The position numbers and the translations under genes were made by a program. The notes under the pieces were generated by a model, which made no database searches, had not been told where the DNA came from, and worked only from the letters and a program-made list of their open reading frames with translations. A stretch of 64,000 nt of DNA from Planococcus circulans. GTDB lineage: Bacteria > Bacillota > Bacilli > Bacillales_A > Planococcaceae. Within the stretch, counting starts at the first letter, position 1; each line of letters starts with the position of its first letter. The DNA lies in contig NZ_JAIQCL010000001.1 in assembly GCF_020023385.1 (NCBI RefSeq), positions 558,001 to 622,000 of the forward strand, in the 5' to 3' direction. This document shows positions 9,271 through 16,801 of the stretch, in pieces.

Positions 9271-9371
9271 TTACCTGCTCCTTTATAAGTAGTTTTGATT
9301 ACTTAAATAACTTATATATGATATATTAAATAAAATAGATTGAATTTTAACTTTTTAGGAGTGTTACTTAA

Positions 9372-9665
9372 ATGGATAACTCTCTTCGACGCTATTCATT
9401 GAAGACGGACTGGACGCCTTGGGATGAAGCTGCTGTTTTGAAGATGGATTACGGATCCCGTGCAGAACTCGCGAAAATCATCAACTGCGAAGGATTGCTT
9501 GTTGATTTGTCGATGGATCAGCATACTGAAGTACGATTGGCCGTTGCCCAAAACCGTCATACGCCTCATCAGACATTAAAAAGATTAAGCGAAGAAGATT
9601 TATGTATTACTATTAAAGATACCGCTAAAAAAACCTTATTAAACCTCCCTGCCACGAGGAATTGA
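9372..9665 (+). CDS. Small HEAT/LRV-like repeat protein
   Basis: 97 residues. The second half, HTEVRLAVAQNRHTPHQTL, has the N-x-x-T-P-x-x-x-L rhythm of leucine-rich-variant/HEAT-like repeats, with a partial second repeat before it (SRAELAKIINCEGL). Such helical repeats usually bind proteins. The ATG follows TTAGGAGTG. It lies just upstream of csbD, separated by that gene's promoter. No function can be assigned; the fold call is by repeat pattern. Confidence 0.65.
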   Translation: MDNSLRRYSLKTDWTPWDEAAVLKMDYGSRAELAKIINCEGLLVDLSMDQHTEVRLAVAQNRHTPHQTLKRLSEEDLCITIKDTAKKTLLNLPATRN

Positions 9666-9674
9666 CTTCTTGAT

Positions 9675-9700
9675 GTTTAGCATCTGCCTATGAAGGTTAT
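9675..9700 (+). promoter_or_regulatory. SigB-like promoter upstream of csbD
   Basis: GTTTAG (9675-9680), 14-base spacer, GGTTAT (9695-9700), close to the sigma-B consensus GTTTAA - GGGTAT. CsbD is a known sigma-B regulon member, which supports the reading. Confidence 0.5.
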
Positions 9701-9737
9701 TATAGTAGTAAGCTAAATTTTGGAGGAGGAATAATTC

Positions 9738-9923
9738 ATGAGCGACAATAAAGGCTTCTCAGATAAGTTAAAAGGTGCTGTGAACAAAGGCAAGGGCGAG
9801 CTCAAAGATCAAATCGGTAATGCCTCTGATGATCCTAAAAAGCAGAATGAAGGCAAAATGGATAAAGCCAAAGGGAATATCCAAGATAAGATCGGCGACT
9901 TCAAAAACAAAAATAATAACTAA
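9738..9923 (+). CDS. csbD: CsbD family general stress protein
   Basis: 61 residues, very hydrophilic and Lys/Asp-rich, with the family pattern DKLKGAVNKGKGELKDQIG repeated loosely as MDKAKGNIQDKIGD. CsbD proteins are abundant, mostly disordered stress proteins of unknown biochemistry, controlled by sigma-B in Bacillus. The ATG follows GGAGGAGG. A sigma-B-like promoter lies 38 bases upstream and a strong terminator follows, so it is a short monocistronic transcript. Confidence 0.92.
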   Translation: MSDNKGFSDKLKGAVNKGKGELKDQIGNASDDPKKQNEGKMDKAKGNIQDKIGDFKNKNNN

Positions 9924-9927
9924 TCAA

Positions 9928-9957
9928 AAGTCCGGTTTCCGAACCGGGCTTTTTTTC
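9928..9957 (+). terminator. Terminator of csbD
   Basis: AGTCCGGTT / AACCGGGCT stem with a 4-base loop, then T7. Confidence 0.88.
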
Positions 9958-10041
9958 TTGCATTTATAATGTTTTCAAAAATTAAAGAATTCGGTTATAA
10001 TAAACATTCGTGCGCAAATGTTATTTATGAAGGAGCTTGTC

Positions 10042-11367
10042 ATGCAAAAGAAGGCGCTTACAAAAATGGATATCCTCACCTTGGGACTGATGCTTTTTGC
10101 TTTGTTTCTTGGTGCTGGAAATATCATCTTCCCCCCCTATTTAGGGCAGCTTGCCGGCGACCAATTAGCAATCGCCATAACCGGATTTTTGCTGACAGGA
10201 GTCGGCCTTCCGTTATTGGGCATTCTGGCAATCGCAAAAGCAGGCGGTGACCTTCAGTCCATAGCCGGGCGTGTTCACCCTGTATTCGGCATTGTGTTTA
10301 CAATGATTGTTTACTTAGCGATCGGTCCTTTCTTTGGGATTCCGCGTACCGCTACAGTTGCTTTTGAAATCGGAACAGCACCTTTTCTGCCAACTGACTT
10401 CGCTGAATCTTTCTGGTCTTTATCTATCTTTACTTTAATCTTCTTTACCATCACAGTTTTGTTTGCGATGAATCCCACGAAATTAGTCGATAGGATCGGT
10501 AAAGTTTTGACGCCTTTGCTAATACTGGTCATTGGATCACTGGCTATAAAAAGTTTTTTGACGCCGATGGGTTCTATCAATTCACCTGTTGGAAATTATG
10601 ATACAGAAGCATTCTTTGAAAGCTTTCTGCAGGGTTACCTTACGATGGATGCTATCGCCGCTTTGGTCTTCGGGATTGTCATTATTCAGTCCGTCCGAAG
10701 CAAAGGTGTTTCGGATACAAGAACCATTCTAAAAGCGACCGCTTATGCCGGGTTTATTGCTGCCATCGGTTTATCTGCAGTATATTTATCGTTAAGCCAC
10801 ATTGGAGCTACAAGTGTAGAAGCTATCGGCCTGCAGGATAACGGAGGCATCATCATTGCGATGGCTTCACGTATTCTATATGGAGAAATTGGAGGCATTA
10901 TCCTATCTGCTGCAATAAGCTTTGCTTGTTTGACTACTTCTATTGGATTGGTATCGGCCACTGCACAATTCTTTTATAAGATTTTTCCCAAATTTTCTTA
11001 TATCACTTATGTCCTGTTTTTTGCATTCTTTTCCGCAATAATTGCAAATGTAGGCTTAACCCAGTTAATCGCCATATCACTCCCTGTATTGTTGGCAATC
11101 TATCCTGTGGCAATTGTTCTAGTCATACTGTCATTTTTTGATCGAGTTTTCTACCGAAAACCGTTCGTCTATATAATTGCCCTCTCAGTAACTGCAATCG
11201 TCAGTATTTTCGACGCCCTCCGTTCAGCCGGCATAGCCTTTGAACAGATCGATTCGATTTTAAGCCACCTGCTGTTTTTTGAACAGGGAATTGGCTGGGT
11301 CCTTCCGGCTGTTGTCGGAACGGCAATCGGAATAGCAGTTGCGCGATGGACCCATAAGAACAACTAA
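10042..11367 (+). CDS. brnQ: Branched-chain amino acid:cation symporter BrnQ
   Basis: 441 residues with about twelve membrane helices. The LIVCS signature GLMLFALFLGAGNIIFPP is at the N-terminus, followed by FFGIPRTATVAFEIG. It imports leucine, isoleucine and valine with Na+ or H+. An in-frame ATG 24 bases upstream is rejected because GAAGGAG sits exactly six bases before the ATG at 10042. No T-box or CodY-like site was recognised in the short leader. It is convergent with the YflT-type stress gene and shares a bidirectional terminator. Confidence 0.93.
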   Translation: MQKKALTKMDILTLGLMLFALFLGAGNIIFPPYLGQLAGDQLAIAITGFLLTGVGLPLLGILAIAKAGGDLQSIAGRVHPVFGIVFTMIVYLAIGPFFGIPRTATVAFEIGTAPFLPTDFAESFWSLSIFTLIFFTITVLFAMNPTKLVDRIGKVLTPLLILVIGSLAIKSFLTPMGSINSPVGNYDTEAFFESFLQGYLTMDAIAALVFGIVIIQSVRSKGVSDTRTILKATAYAGFIAAIGLSAVYLSLSHIGATSVEAIGLQDNGGIIIAMASRILYGEIGGIILSAAISFACLTTSIGLVSATAQFFYKIFPKFSYITYVLFFAFFSAIIANVGLTQLIAISLPVLLAIYPVAIVLVILSFFDRVFYRKPFVYIIALSVTAIVSIFDALRSAGIAFEQIDSILSHLLFFEQGIGWVLPAVVGTAIGIAVARWTHKNN

Positions 11368-11400
11368 AGGAGCCTTCCCCTATCGGGAATGGCTCCTTTG
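11365..11400. terminator. Bidirectional terminator between brnQ and the YflT-domain gene
   Basis: AAAGGAGCCTTCCC / GGGAATGGCTCCTTT stem with a 5-base loop; T-tract on either strand is short. Confidence 0.75.
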
Positions 11401-11403
11401 CAT

Positions 11404-12276
11404 TTAAAATAATCTCTGCGTTGGCGGTGGCGTATCCTCTTTGTTCTGTCTATCTCTTTCGTCATAATGATCGCGAGGGTTTCTACCCTTATCACTCTTA
11501 TCCTTCCGCTCATCATTCAATAGATGCTCTTCTTCTGAATCGCGTCCAAACGGTGCAGGACCCAAATTCGGGTCTACTCCGGGCGAAGGTTCATCCTGGC
11601 GGCGGTTTACTCCATCTTCACGCAATAGATTATCTTCGCCTTCTTTTGTTTGAAGGCCTGGTTCATGGTCCAATTCCTTCTCGCGTACACTGCCTTCATC
11701 TTTCTTCAACCCATCTGTCGGATGAATTTCATCACCTTTCAGGCGCGAATCTTGCAAGCGGTCATTCTTACCTGCACGTGCATGCTGATCTTCTCTGGAA
11801 ACTTCGCGCGCATATATCTCATCAGAGTTTCCGTGGTTAACGTCGTTGCGATGAATAACTTTGTTACCCGCTGTTTGTCCTGTGCTACCTTCCATATCCA
11901 TTGGAGCATTTGAATCATCTAAAGAAGAAAAATGTTCATCTTCGGGTGATGCTGCATCTCCGTCTGTATATAGAAGTACAGCCCCTTTTTCAATTTCGCG
12001 TTCATAGTCATCTGTTCTGTCTTTATTCAAATTAAATCGATCCAGCTCTTTTCTGACGACATCTTTCCCTCCCAGAAATGATTTAAAGCGATTCGAAAAG
12101 GAATTGGCCTGATCTGCATGAACACCTGAATTTCCAGCAGTTTCCACCATTCTCTTATCATTAGCCATTACATGGATATCCTCTTCACGATAACCTTTTG
12201 CTTTTAAAGACTGGATGGCTGTTTCCATTTCTGATTTACTGTAGACAATTTCAAATTCACGATTTCCTGATCTCAT
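11404..12276 (-). CDS. YflT-domain general stress protein with long disordered tail
   Basis: 290 residues. Residues 8-110 match the YflT/GSP17M domain (IVYSKSEMETAIQSLKAKGY, EEDIHVMAND, and FLGGKDVVRKELDRFNL). The remaining 180 residues are highly charged and low complexity, rich in D, E, R, N and G, and look disordered. Single-domain relatives are sigma-B-controlled stress proteins of unknown activity. A sigma-B-like promoter lies upstream. It resembles the next gene, a shorter paralogue, in domain order. The ATG follows AGGAGG. Confidence 0.8.
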   Translation of the reverse strand: MRSGNREFEIVYSKSEMETAIQSLKAKGYREEDIHVMANDKRMVETAGNSGVHADQANSFSNRFKSFLGGKDVVRKELDRFNLNKDRTDDYEREIEKGAVLLYTDGDAASPEDEHFSSLDDSNAPMDMEGSTGQTAGNKVIHRNDVNHGNSDEIYAREVSREDQHARAGKNDRLQDSRLKGDEIHPTDGLKKDEGSVREKELDHEPGLQTKEGEDNLLREDGVNRRQDEPSPGVDPNLGPAPFGRDSEEEHLLNDERKDKSDKGRNPRDHYDERDRQNKEDTPPPTQRLF

Positions 12277-12311
12277 TTTACAAAACCTCCTGTGTACTGT
12301 GTTACTTTTGT

Positions 12312-12338
12312 TTACCCTCTCCTATGGATCGCTAAAAC
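12312..12338 (-). promoter_or_regulatory. SigB-like promoter of the long YflT-domain gene
   Basis: On the minus strand GTTTTA, 15-base spacer, GGGTAA. Both hexamers are close to sigma-B consensus, and the product is a YflT stress protein. Confidence 0.55.
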
Positions 12339-12395
12339 CTACAGTGAGCAAAGACAAGTCCCCACTCTCCAACTGCCTATATTATCCTCAAGTCA

Positions 12396-12427
12396 AAAAA
12401 ACTTTGCTGAACGTTCAGCAAAGTTTT
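12396..12427 (-). terminator. Terminator of the short YflT-domain gene
   Basis: Perfect 26-base palindrome AACTTTGCTGAAC/GTTCAGCAAAGTT; on the minus strand it is followed by T7. It overlaps the gene's last codons. Confidence 0.85.
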
Positions 12428-13019
12428 ACTTATACTTTTTGTCGCTTTGGGTATGCTTTTCAGCTTCACTCGAACCGCCACGTACTTTTTCAACATCAGG
12501 CTTTTTCTGTGTGGTAAACGAATTATGCTTTTCATCCTGCACTATAGTAGGCTCCTGCATAAATGTTTCACCACGAGCAAAACGGTCTTCCTGCTCATCA
12601 AAGTTATTATCAACTGAATTGATGAACTGCCTTCTTTCTCGATCATTCGGTTCTTCTTGCTCTGCCCTTACTTCATTGCTGGAAATTTCATCAAGGATTG
12701 TTTCATTCTCTTCGTCTTTGTAAAGCAGAATGCCACCTTTTGCAAGATCAGCTGTATAACGTTCTGTTTCTGTCTCCGAAAGGTTCAAGGATTTAACCCC
12801 TTCCCGTATACCACTTTCTCCAGAAATGAATCCTTTGAATTTATCAGCAAATGTATCAACTTCTTTTTTATCGACTTCGTAATCCTTAAAGTGGTCAGTA
12901 TCTTTTGCCATTATATGAAGATCCTGTTCCTTATAACCTGAACTCTTTAGATCCTCAATCTTCTTCAATAAATCAGTGTCTGAAAATACTACCGCCAAGA
13001 CTTTTTTGTGCGAACTCAT
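12426..13019 (-). CDS. YflT-domain general stress protein
   Basis: 197 residues. Residues 5-105 are a YflT domain (VVFSDTDLLKKIEDLKSSGY, EQDLHIMAKD, FISGESGIREGVKSLNL, GGILLY) and the rest is a charged, Gln/Glu-rich disordered tail. It is a diverged paralogue of the gene at 11404-12276, with matching motif order, so the pair probably arose by duplication. GGAGG precedes the ATG. A sigma-B-like promoter is seen upstream. Biochemical role unknown. Confidence 0.8.
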   Translation of the reverse strand: MSSHKKVLAVVFSDTDLLKKIEDLKSSGYKEQDLHIMAKDTDHFKDYEVDKKEVDTFADKFKGFISGESGIREGVKSLNLSETETERYTADLAKGGILLYKDEENETILDEISSNEVRAEQEEPNDRERRQFINSVDNNFDEQEDRFARGETFMQEPTIVQDEKHNSFTTQKKPDVEKVRGGSSEAEKHTQSDKKYK

Positions 13020-13061
13020 ACAAAAACCTCCATAGATTTGATAAAATATCTTATTGTATCT

Positions 13062-13087
13062 TTACCCATCACAGGACTAACCATAAC
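13062..13087 (-). promoter_or_regulatory. Possible SigB-like promoter of the short YflT-domain gene
   Basis: Minus strand GTTATG, 14-base spacer, GGGTAA. The -10 is good, the -35 has two mismatches. It is placed about 45 bases before the start codon. Confidence 0.4.
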
Positions 13088-13184
13088 CTTCTCTGTCAAT
13101 TGAATGGGAAAATCTCTTATCCAGCACTTGTGATTCCACTACTGAAAGGCTGCTGATCCACACATTTTTTAGATTGAGGCGCAG

Positions 13185-13203
13185 GATTGGTTGTCAACCA
13201 ATC
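13185..13203. promoter_or_regulatory. Perfect inverted repeat in the 13.1-13.5 kb gene-free stretch
   Basis: GATTGGTTG-T-CAACCAATC, perfect arms of nine bases, followed by TTTTCC on the plus strand. It could be an operator or a short hairpin; no adjacent gene ends here. The rest of 13020-13518 is AT-rich with no gene seen, apart from a small ATGATATCAT palindrome at 13341-13350 close to the start of the regulator transcript. Confidence 0.4.
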
Positions 13204-13518
13204 TTTTCCAATACAATATACCTATAGATAAGTCTATTTCAAAAAAAATTTTATTCAACAATTACCGGAGTAAGCATATTTTACCTTTTTTCTCTTTTTC
13301 CATATTTCTAAAATAAAAAAGCAGTTTATTTTGAAAATTGATGATATCATGGATTAAAGATATGAACACAAAGTAAAAAAAAGGATATGGAGGCGGCAAT
13401 TATCGTACTTGGCGATCTATTTTCTTCTTACTTTTCGGAAGATCCGACAAAGGCGGAAAACAACTCTCCTACATGGATGACAGAAGTACTGCCCTTGCAA
13501 AAGGAAAGGAGAGCAGTA

Positions 13519-14808
13519 ATGGACACGGGAATGCGTTTAAAATACCATCGTTTAAAAAAGAGAATCAGCTTGGAAGATATAGCCTCTGGCATACTGTCTC
13601 CCCGGGAACTGAAAAAAATAGAAAACGGCAGTAAAGATCCGGCGTTGAAAGACTTGGAAGCATTATGCAAAAAATTGGCTATACCATTAGCTCCCAAAGA
13701 TAATCCGATTGGAAAAGTACTCGTAAAGAATTTCAAAAACTCATTATTACATCCTCAAAACAAAGCTAAAATTATGGAGCAGTATGCAGACATACAAGGT
13801 CACCCTTTACTGCATGCTGATGAAGATGTGGAACTGGAATACTCCATTCAACAAATCAGGTACTTCATCATTACCGGAGATTTGGATAGTGCTGAAGAAA
13901 AAATTAAAGAAGTGGATCGATTCAGGGAATTTATGAACCAGGAACAGTTTTACCTGTTCCATAAATACAACGGCAACTACAACTACATCCTGAATGATTT
14001 CGAAAAAGCATTAAAGACCTATCTTGTTGCAGAAAAAATTGCCCCTAATACGATTTCTGCTTCTGAACTCGGAGATCTTTATTATTCAATTGGAATTTCC
14101 AGCACTAAATGCAGAGAAACAGAAATGGCGTACAAGTATTCGGAAATGGCGCTAAAAATTTACCAACAGGAATTTATACCTAAACGCATTGTCGAATGCC
14201 ACTTAAATATCGCGATTACGCACCAGCATTTCGGCAATTTCAGAATGTCAATGGAACATTATAAAAATGCTTTGACGATAGGAAACAAGCTGGAAATTGA
14301 TATTCTGCGTTTCACGACAGAATATAATATCGGTTATGCGTACTTCTTGTTTCAAAATTATGAGCAGGCAATTACACATACCGAAAGTTCATTAGACTAT
14401 ATCCATCCAGAATACCCTGCCGATATTCTAATAAGTTATTGTGTTTTAGTAAAATGTAATTATGAACTCGGAAATCAGGAAGCAGCAAAGGATTGGCTAA
14501 AAAAAGGACTCGATATAGTAGAGAATAAAAAAATAAGTCTTGATTCGCCAACAAACCAAGCCTTTAAGGAAGCTTATATTGAATTCATTTGTTTGGATCA
14601 TCTAGTAAATGATAACTTCAAAGAATTTGAAGATTATGTTTTAAATCGACTAACCCCAAGCCTTGAAGCTACTGAAAATTACTTTGAGATGGGATATTTT
14701 TTAGGGCACTTGGGCGATGTCTTTTACAAACAAAAGAAATACAAAGAATCTGCAGAAATTATGAACAAAGCAAGAAAAGCATATAAGAATATAACAATTC
14801 TATTTTAG
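13519..14808 (+). CDS. HTH-TPR transcriptional regulator of RRNPP type (candidate peptide pheromone receptor)
   Basis: 429 residues. An N-terminal Xre-like HTH (about 1-60: MRLKYHRLKKRISLEDIASG, LSPRELKKIENGSKDP, LEALCKKLAIPL) is followed by a long all-helical region with TPR-like repeats (about 105-425; clear ones include LGDLYYSIGISSTK, ECHLNIAITHQHFGN and ITHTESSLDYI). This HTH plus TPR layout and length match NprR/PlcR/AimR-like receptors that bind a short imported peptide. The ATG is chosen because AAGGAG lies seven bases before it; the 44-codon in-frame extension upstream lacks a ribosome site. The next gene, 12 bases downstream, encodes a repeated peptide precursor, which strongly suggests its ligand. 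Confidence 0.85.
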   Translation: MDTGMRLKYHRLKKRISLEDIASGILSPRELKKIENGSKDPALKDLEALCKKLAIPLAPKDNPIGKVLVKNFKNSLLHPQNKAKIMEQYADIQGHPLLHADEDVELEYSIQQIRYFIITGDLDSAEEKIKEVDRFREFMNQEQFYLFHKYNGNYNYILNDFEKALKTYLVAEKIAPNTISASELGDLYYSIGISSTKCRETEMAYKYSEMALKIYQQEFIPKRIVECHLNIAITHQHFGNFRMSMEHYKNALTIGNKLEIDILRFTTEYNIGYAYFLFQNYEQAITHTESSLDYIHPEYPADILISYCVLVKCNYELGNQEAAKDWLKKGLDIVENKKISLDSPTNQAFKEAYIEFICLDHLVNDNFKEFEDYVLNRLTPSLEATENYFEMGYFLGHLGDVFYKQKKYKESAEIMNKARKAYKNITILF

Positions 14809-14820
14809 GGAGTGGAAGTA

Positions 14821-15153
14821 ATGAAAAAAGGAATGACTATATTATTCTTTTCAGTTCTTGTATTAAGTACTTTGCCTTTTACTAATAATTCAACAAGCAC
14901 TGAAACTGCTGCTCAGGCCCGTGTGCCTGAGCCTTGGTCGGTCGGAACAGAAGTTGCTGCCCAGGCCCGTGTACCTGAACCTTGGTCAGTTGGAACAGAA
15001 GTTGCTGCCCAGGCCCGCGTTCCTGAGCCTTGGTCGGTCGGAACAGAAGTTGCTGCCCAGGCCCGCGTTCCTGAACCTTGGTCAGTTGGAACAGAAGTTG
15101 CTGCCCAGGCCCGTGTGCCTGAACCTTGGTCTGTTAAAAACCAACAAGCTTGA
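14821..15153 (+). CDS. Secreted precursor of a signalling peptide, five identical tandem copies
   Basis: 110 residues. A lysine start and hydrophobic stretch (6-20) form an export signal. Residues 30-105 are five copies of a 12-residue core AAQARVPEPWSV, separated by GTEV in the first four; the protein ends KNQQA. Each core carries an AQA motif that resembles a signal-peptidase cut before RVPEPWSV. The five cores are identical as protein although their codons differ. This matches Phr/PapR-type pheromone precursors in architecture, but the sequence is not one I recognise. It follows the receptor-like gene by 12 bases and ends at its own terminator. The ATG is used rather than the GTG three codons earlier. 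The mature peptide length is unknown. Confidence 0.85.
   Translation: MKKGMTILFFSVLVLSTLPFTNNSTSTETAAQARVPEPWSVGTEVAAQARVPEPWSVGTEVAAQARVPEPWSVGTEVAAQARVPEPWSVGTEVAAQARVPEPWSVKNQQA
14908..15135 (+). repeat. Five 48-bp tandem coding repeats
   Basis: Units at 14908-14955, 14956-15003, 15004-15051, 15052-15099 and a 36-base final unit 15100-15135. Differences are all in third codon positions of six codons (Ala2, Arg5, Val6, Glu8, Ser11, Val12 of the unit). Units 1 and 3 share GAG/TCG/GTC and units 2 and 4 share GAA/TCA/GTT, an alternating pattern. The GTEV spacer codons are identical in all four. Confidence 0.95.
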
Positions 15154-15172
15154 TACATTTAATCATACTGGG

Positions 15173-15205
15173 TTGCCGCTTATATTTTAAAGCGGCAATT
15201 TTTTT
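15173..15205 (+). terminator. Terminator of the receptor-peptide operon
   Basis: TTGCCGCT / AGCGGCAA stem with a 10-base loop and T7. It separates the peptide gene from the metalloprotease gene, which either has its own promoter or is reached by read-through. Confidence 0.88.
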
Positions 15206-15237
15206 ACTTTCCTGACCTTATGGATGGAGGGATTTCT

Positions 15238-15831
15238 ATGGATAGACAAGTTACAGGCACCTTGCCTACAGGCTACGAAGCTAAACGTACGTTTAACTTA
15301 GCTAAGGACAAGCACCTGAATGGGATAATTCAATTCTCTTTCGTATTCATCACCGGCGTCTTGATCAGTTTAGCTTTGTGGACTGGCTTGCCTTTGTCAA
15401 CGGACTTGAACCTTTTTCTATCGTTTCTAGTCACTGTTTTGCTGGTTTTGATTTATATGGCCTTTCATGAACTTACTCACGCTCTTTTCATAAAGATCTT
15501 TTCGGGGAGTCGACCTTCCTTTCGAATTCGCTTCCCATTTCTTTCCGTCGGGAGCGAAGCAGTCTTTAACCGGAGCAATTTTATTGTCATCGCATTAGCT
15601 CCTGTACTATTATGGGGAACATTGCTTATTATCCTGTTGTTAGTCATTCCTGAGCGCTTCTTTCTCAGTATTTTTATAGTAATGATCGTAAATTTTGCTG
15701 GGTCGGGAGGCGACTATGTACAAGCCTCTATTGCTTTCAATTCGTCTGCACATACTTTGTTTCAGGACAATGGCAAAGAAACAACGCTGTTTGTCCCGTC
15801 AGAAAACGAAAAAGATCCAGGGAATAACTAA
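15238..15831 (+). CDS. Membrane-embedded zincin-like metalloprotease (DUF3267 type)
   Basis: 197 residues, four or five membrane helices. HELTH at residues 77-81 is an HExxH zinc site at the end of a membrane helix, and a later NFAGSGGD gives a plausible third acidic ligand, the arrangement seen in DUF3267 proteins. These resemble site-2-type membrane proteases, but substrates are mostly unknown. The ATG follows GGAGGG at six bases; the earlier ATG lies in that ribosome site. Position right after the peptide precursor suggests a role in peptide maturation, export or signalling, which is inference only. It shares a bidirectional terminator with the next gene. Confidence 0.75.
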   Translation: MDRQVTGTLPTGYEAKRTFNLAKDKHLNGIIQFSFVFITGVLISLALWTGLPLSTDLNLFLSFLVTVLLVLIYMAFHELTHALFIKIFSGSRPSFRIRFPFLSVGSEAVFNRSNFIVIALAPVLLWGTLLIILLLVIPERFFLSIFIVMIVNFAGSGGDYVQASIAFNSSAHTLFQDNGKETTLFVPSENEKDPGNN

Positions 15832-15846
15832 TCCCTGGATCTTTTT
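15811..15846. terminator. Bidirectional terminator
   Basis: AAAGATCCAGGGA / TCCCTGGATCTTT stem with A and T runs on the two sides. It serves the metalloprotease gene and the opposing amidotransferase-like gene. Confidence 0.88.
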
Positions 15847-15867
15847 CTATCAATTGTGGTTTTGACT

Positions 15868-16602
15868 TTATTGATTTTGTTTTTTATCCACTAAACACTC
15901 ATCGACAAAACGCTTGAAGATATTCATCGATGCCTCATCCCCTTGAAGGGCAAATTCTTCCGGATGCCATTGAATTCCCATCGCAAATTGGTGGTTTTTA
16001 CTTTCCAGTGCTTCTACCAATCCGTCTGCCGCATAAGCTGCTACTGTCAATTGTTCTGAAACATCTTTAACTCCCTGATGGTGGAAGGAGTTTACATTGA
16101 ACTTTTTCTCCTGCATGATGTCATATAATAAGCTTTCATCTTCTAAAGTTACTGAGTGGGTACGGTGAGTCCGCATTGCCATTTGCTTATGCTGATGTAA
16201 ATCCCCTTCAAACTGGGACTCTAAATCCTGATAGTTAGTGCCGCCCAATGAAATATTGAACATCTGCAAACCCCTGCACATTCCAATGAAAGGCTTATCT
16301 AAATCAAGAAACTTCAAAATCAATTCTTTTTCATATTCATCACTGCCAGGATATACTGCTCCCAGGCGCAGATGTGGCTCTTCGCCGTATAGGGTAGGAT
16401 TTATATCTCCTCCCCCAGTGACAATCAGCCCATCCAAACGCTCACATAACAAGGGGATATCTTCTTTATCTACGATAGGTACAATTAATGGTAAACCGCC
16501 AGCCTGCAAAATCGCTCTGCCATATACAGGATCCAGCGAGTATGTCTGATCTTCTTCCACGCGTGCTGTTATGCCAATTACCGGCTTATCTTTTACTGTC
16601 AT
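15868..16602 (-). CDS. Gamma-glutamyl-gamma-aminobutyrate hydrolase family protein (class I GATase-like)
   Basis: 244 residues of the peptidase C26/PuuD family. The nucleophile is in FIGMCRGLQMFN, and the His-Glu pair in GIQWHPEEF; TGGGDINPTLYGEEP is the typical glycine-rich loop. Family members cut gamma-glutamyl bonds, for example in putrescine or GABA-related pathways. No putrescine genes lie next to it, although gabD is 8 kb away. It is preceded by a GAGG site and is probably monocistronic. The exact substrate is unassigned. Confidence 0.88.
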   Translation of the reverse strand: MTVKDKPVIGITARVEEDQTYSLDPVYGRAILQAGGLPLIVPIVDKEDIPLLCERLDGLIVTGGGDINPTLYGEEPHLRLGAVYPGSDEYEKELILKFLDLDKPFIGMCRGLQMFNISLGGTNYQDLESQFEGDLHQHKQMAMRTHRTHSVTLEDESLLYDIMQEKKFNVNSFHHQGVKDVSEQLTVAAYAADGLVEALESKNHQFAMGIQWHPEEFALQGDEASMNIFKRFVDECLVDKKQNQ

Positions 16603-16773
16603 GTTTATTTCCTCTTTTCCACTTAATCAGTTTGTCCATTGTTTTGTATACCCTAGAGCTCCAAACCAGTAAACATTTAACCTGCAAAATATTTTCTTTG
16701 CATTCTTTCCCTGAGAAGTTCTCACTTCTTCTTATTGTGCAGGCAGTTACAATTCCCACTACTTTATAACCAA

Positions 16774-16801
16774 TAAAAAAAACCCTTGCTAAGGGTTTTT
16801 C
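16774..16801 (-). terminator. Terminator of the alkyltransferase-like gene
   Basis: AACCCTT-GCT-AAGGGTT hairpin with T8 on the minus strand. The 16603-16773 stretch between genes holds nothing else recognisable. Confidence 0.85.

Noticed and set aside
9958..10041. T-box leader of brnQ
   Set aside because: Under 100 bases between csbD terminator and start; no T-box motif.
13387..13518. 44-codon N-terminal extension of the HTH-TPR regulator
   Set aside because: The upstream ATG has AAGGAT only one base away and the extension is unlike any HTH protein start, while the ATG at 13519 has AAGGAG at normal spacing.
14913..15158. Open frame on the opposite strand of the peptide repeats
   Set aside because: It only mirrors the 48-bp period of the sense repeats, has no ribosome site, and overlaps the terminator side.
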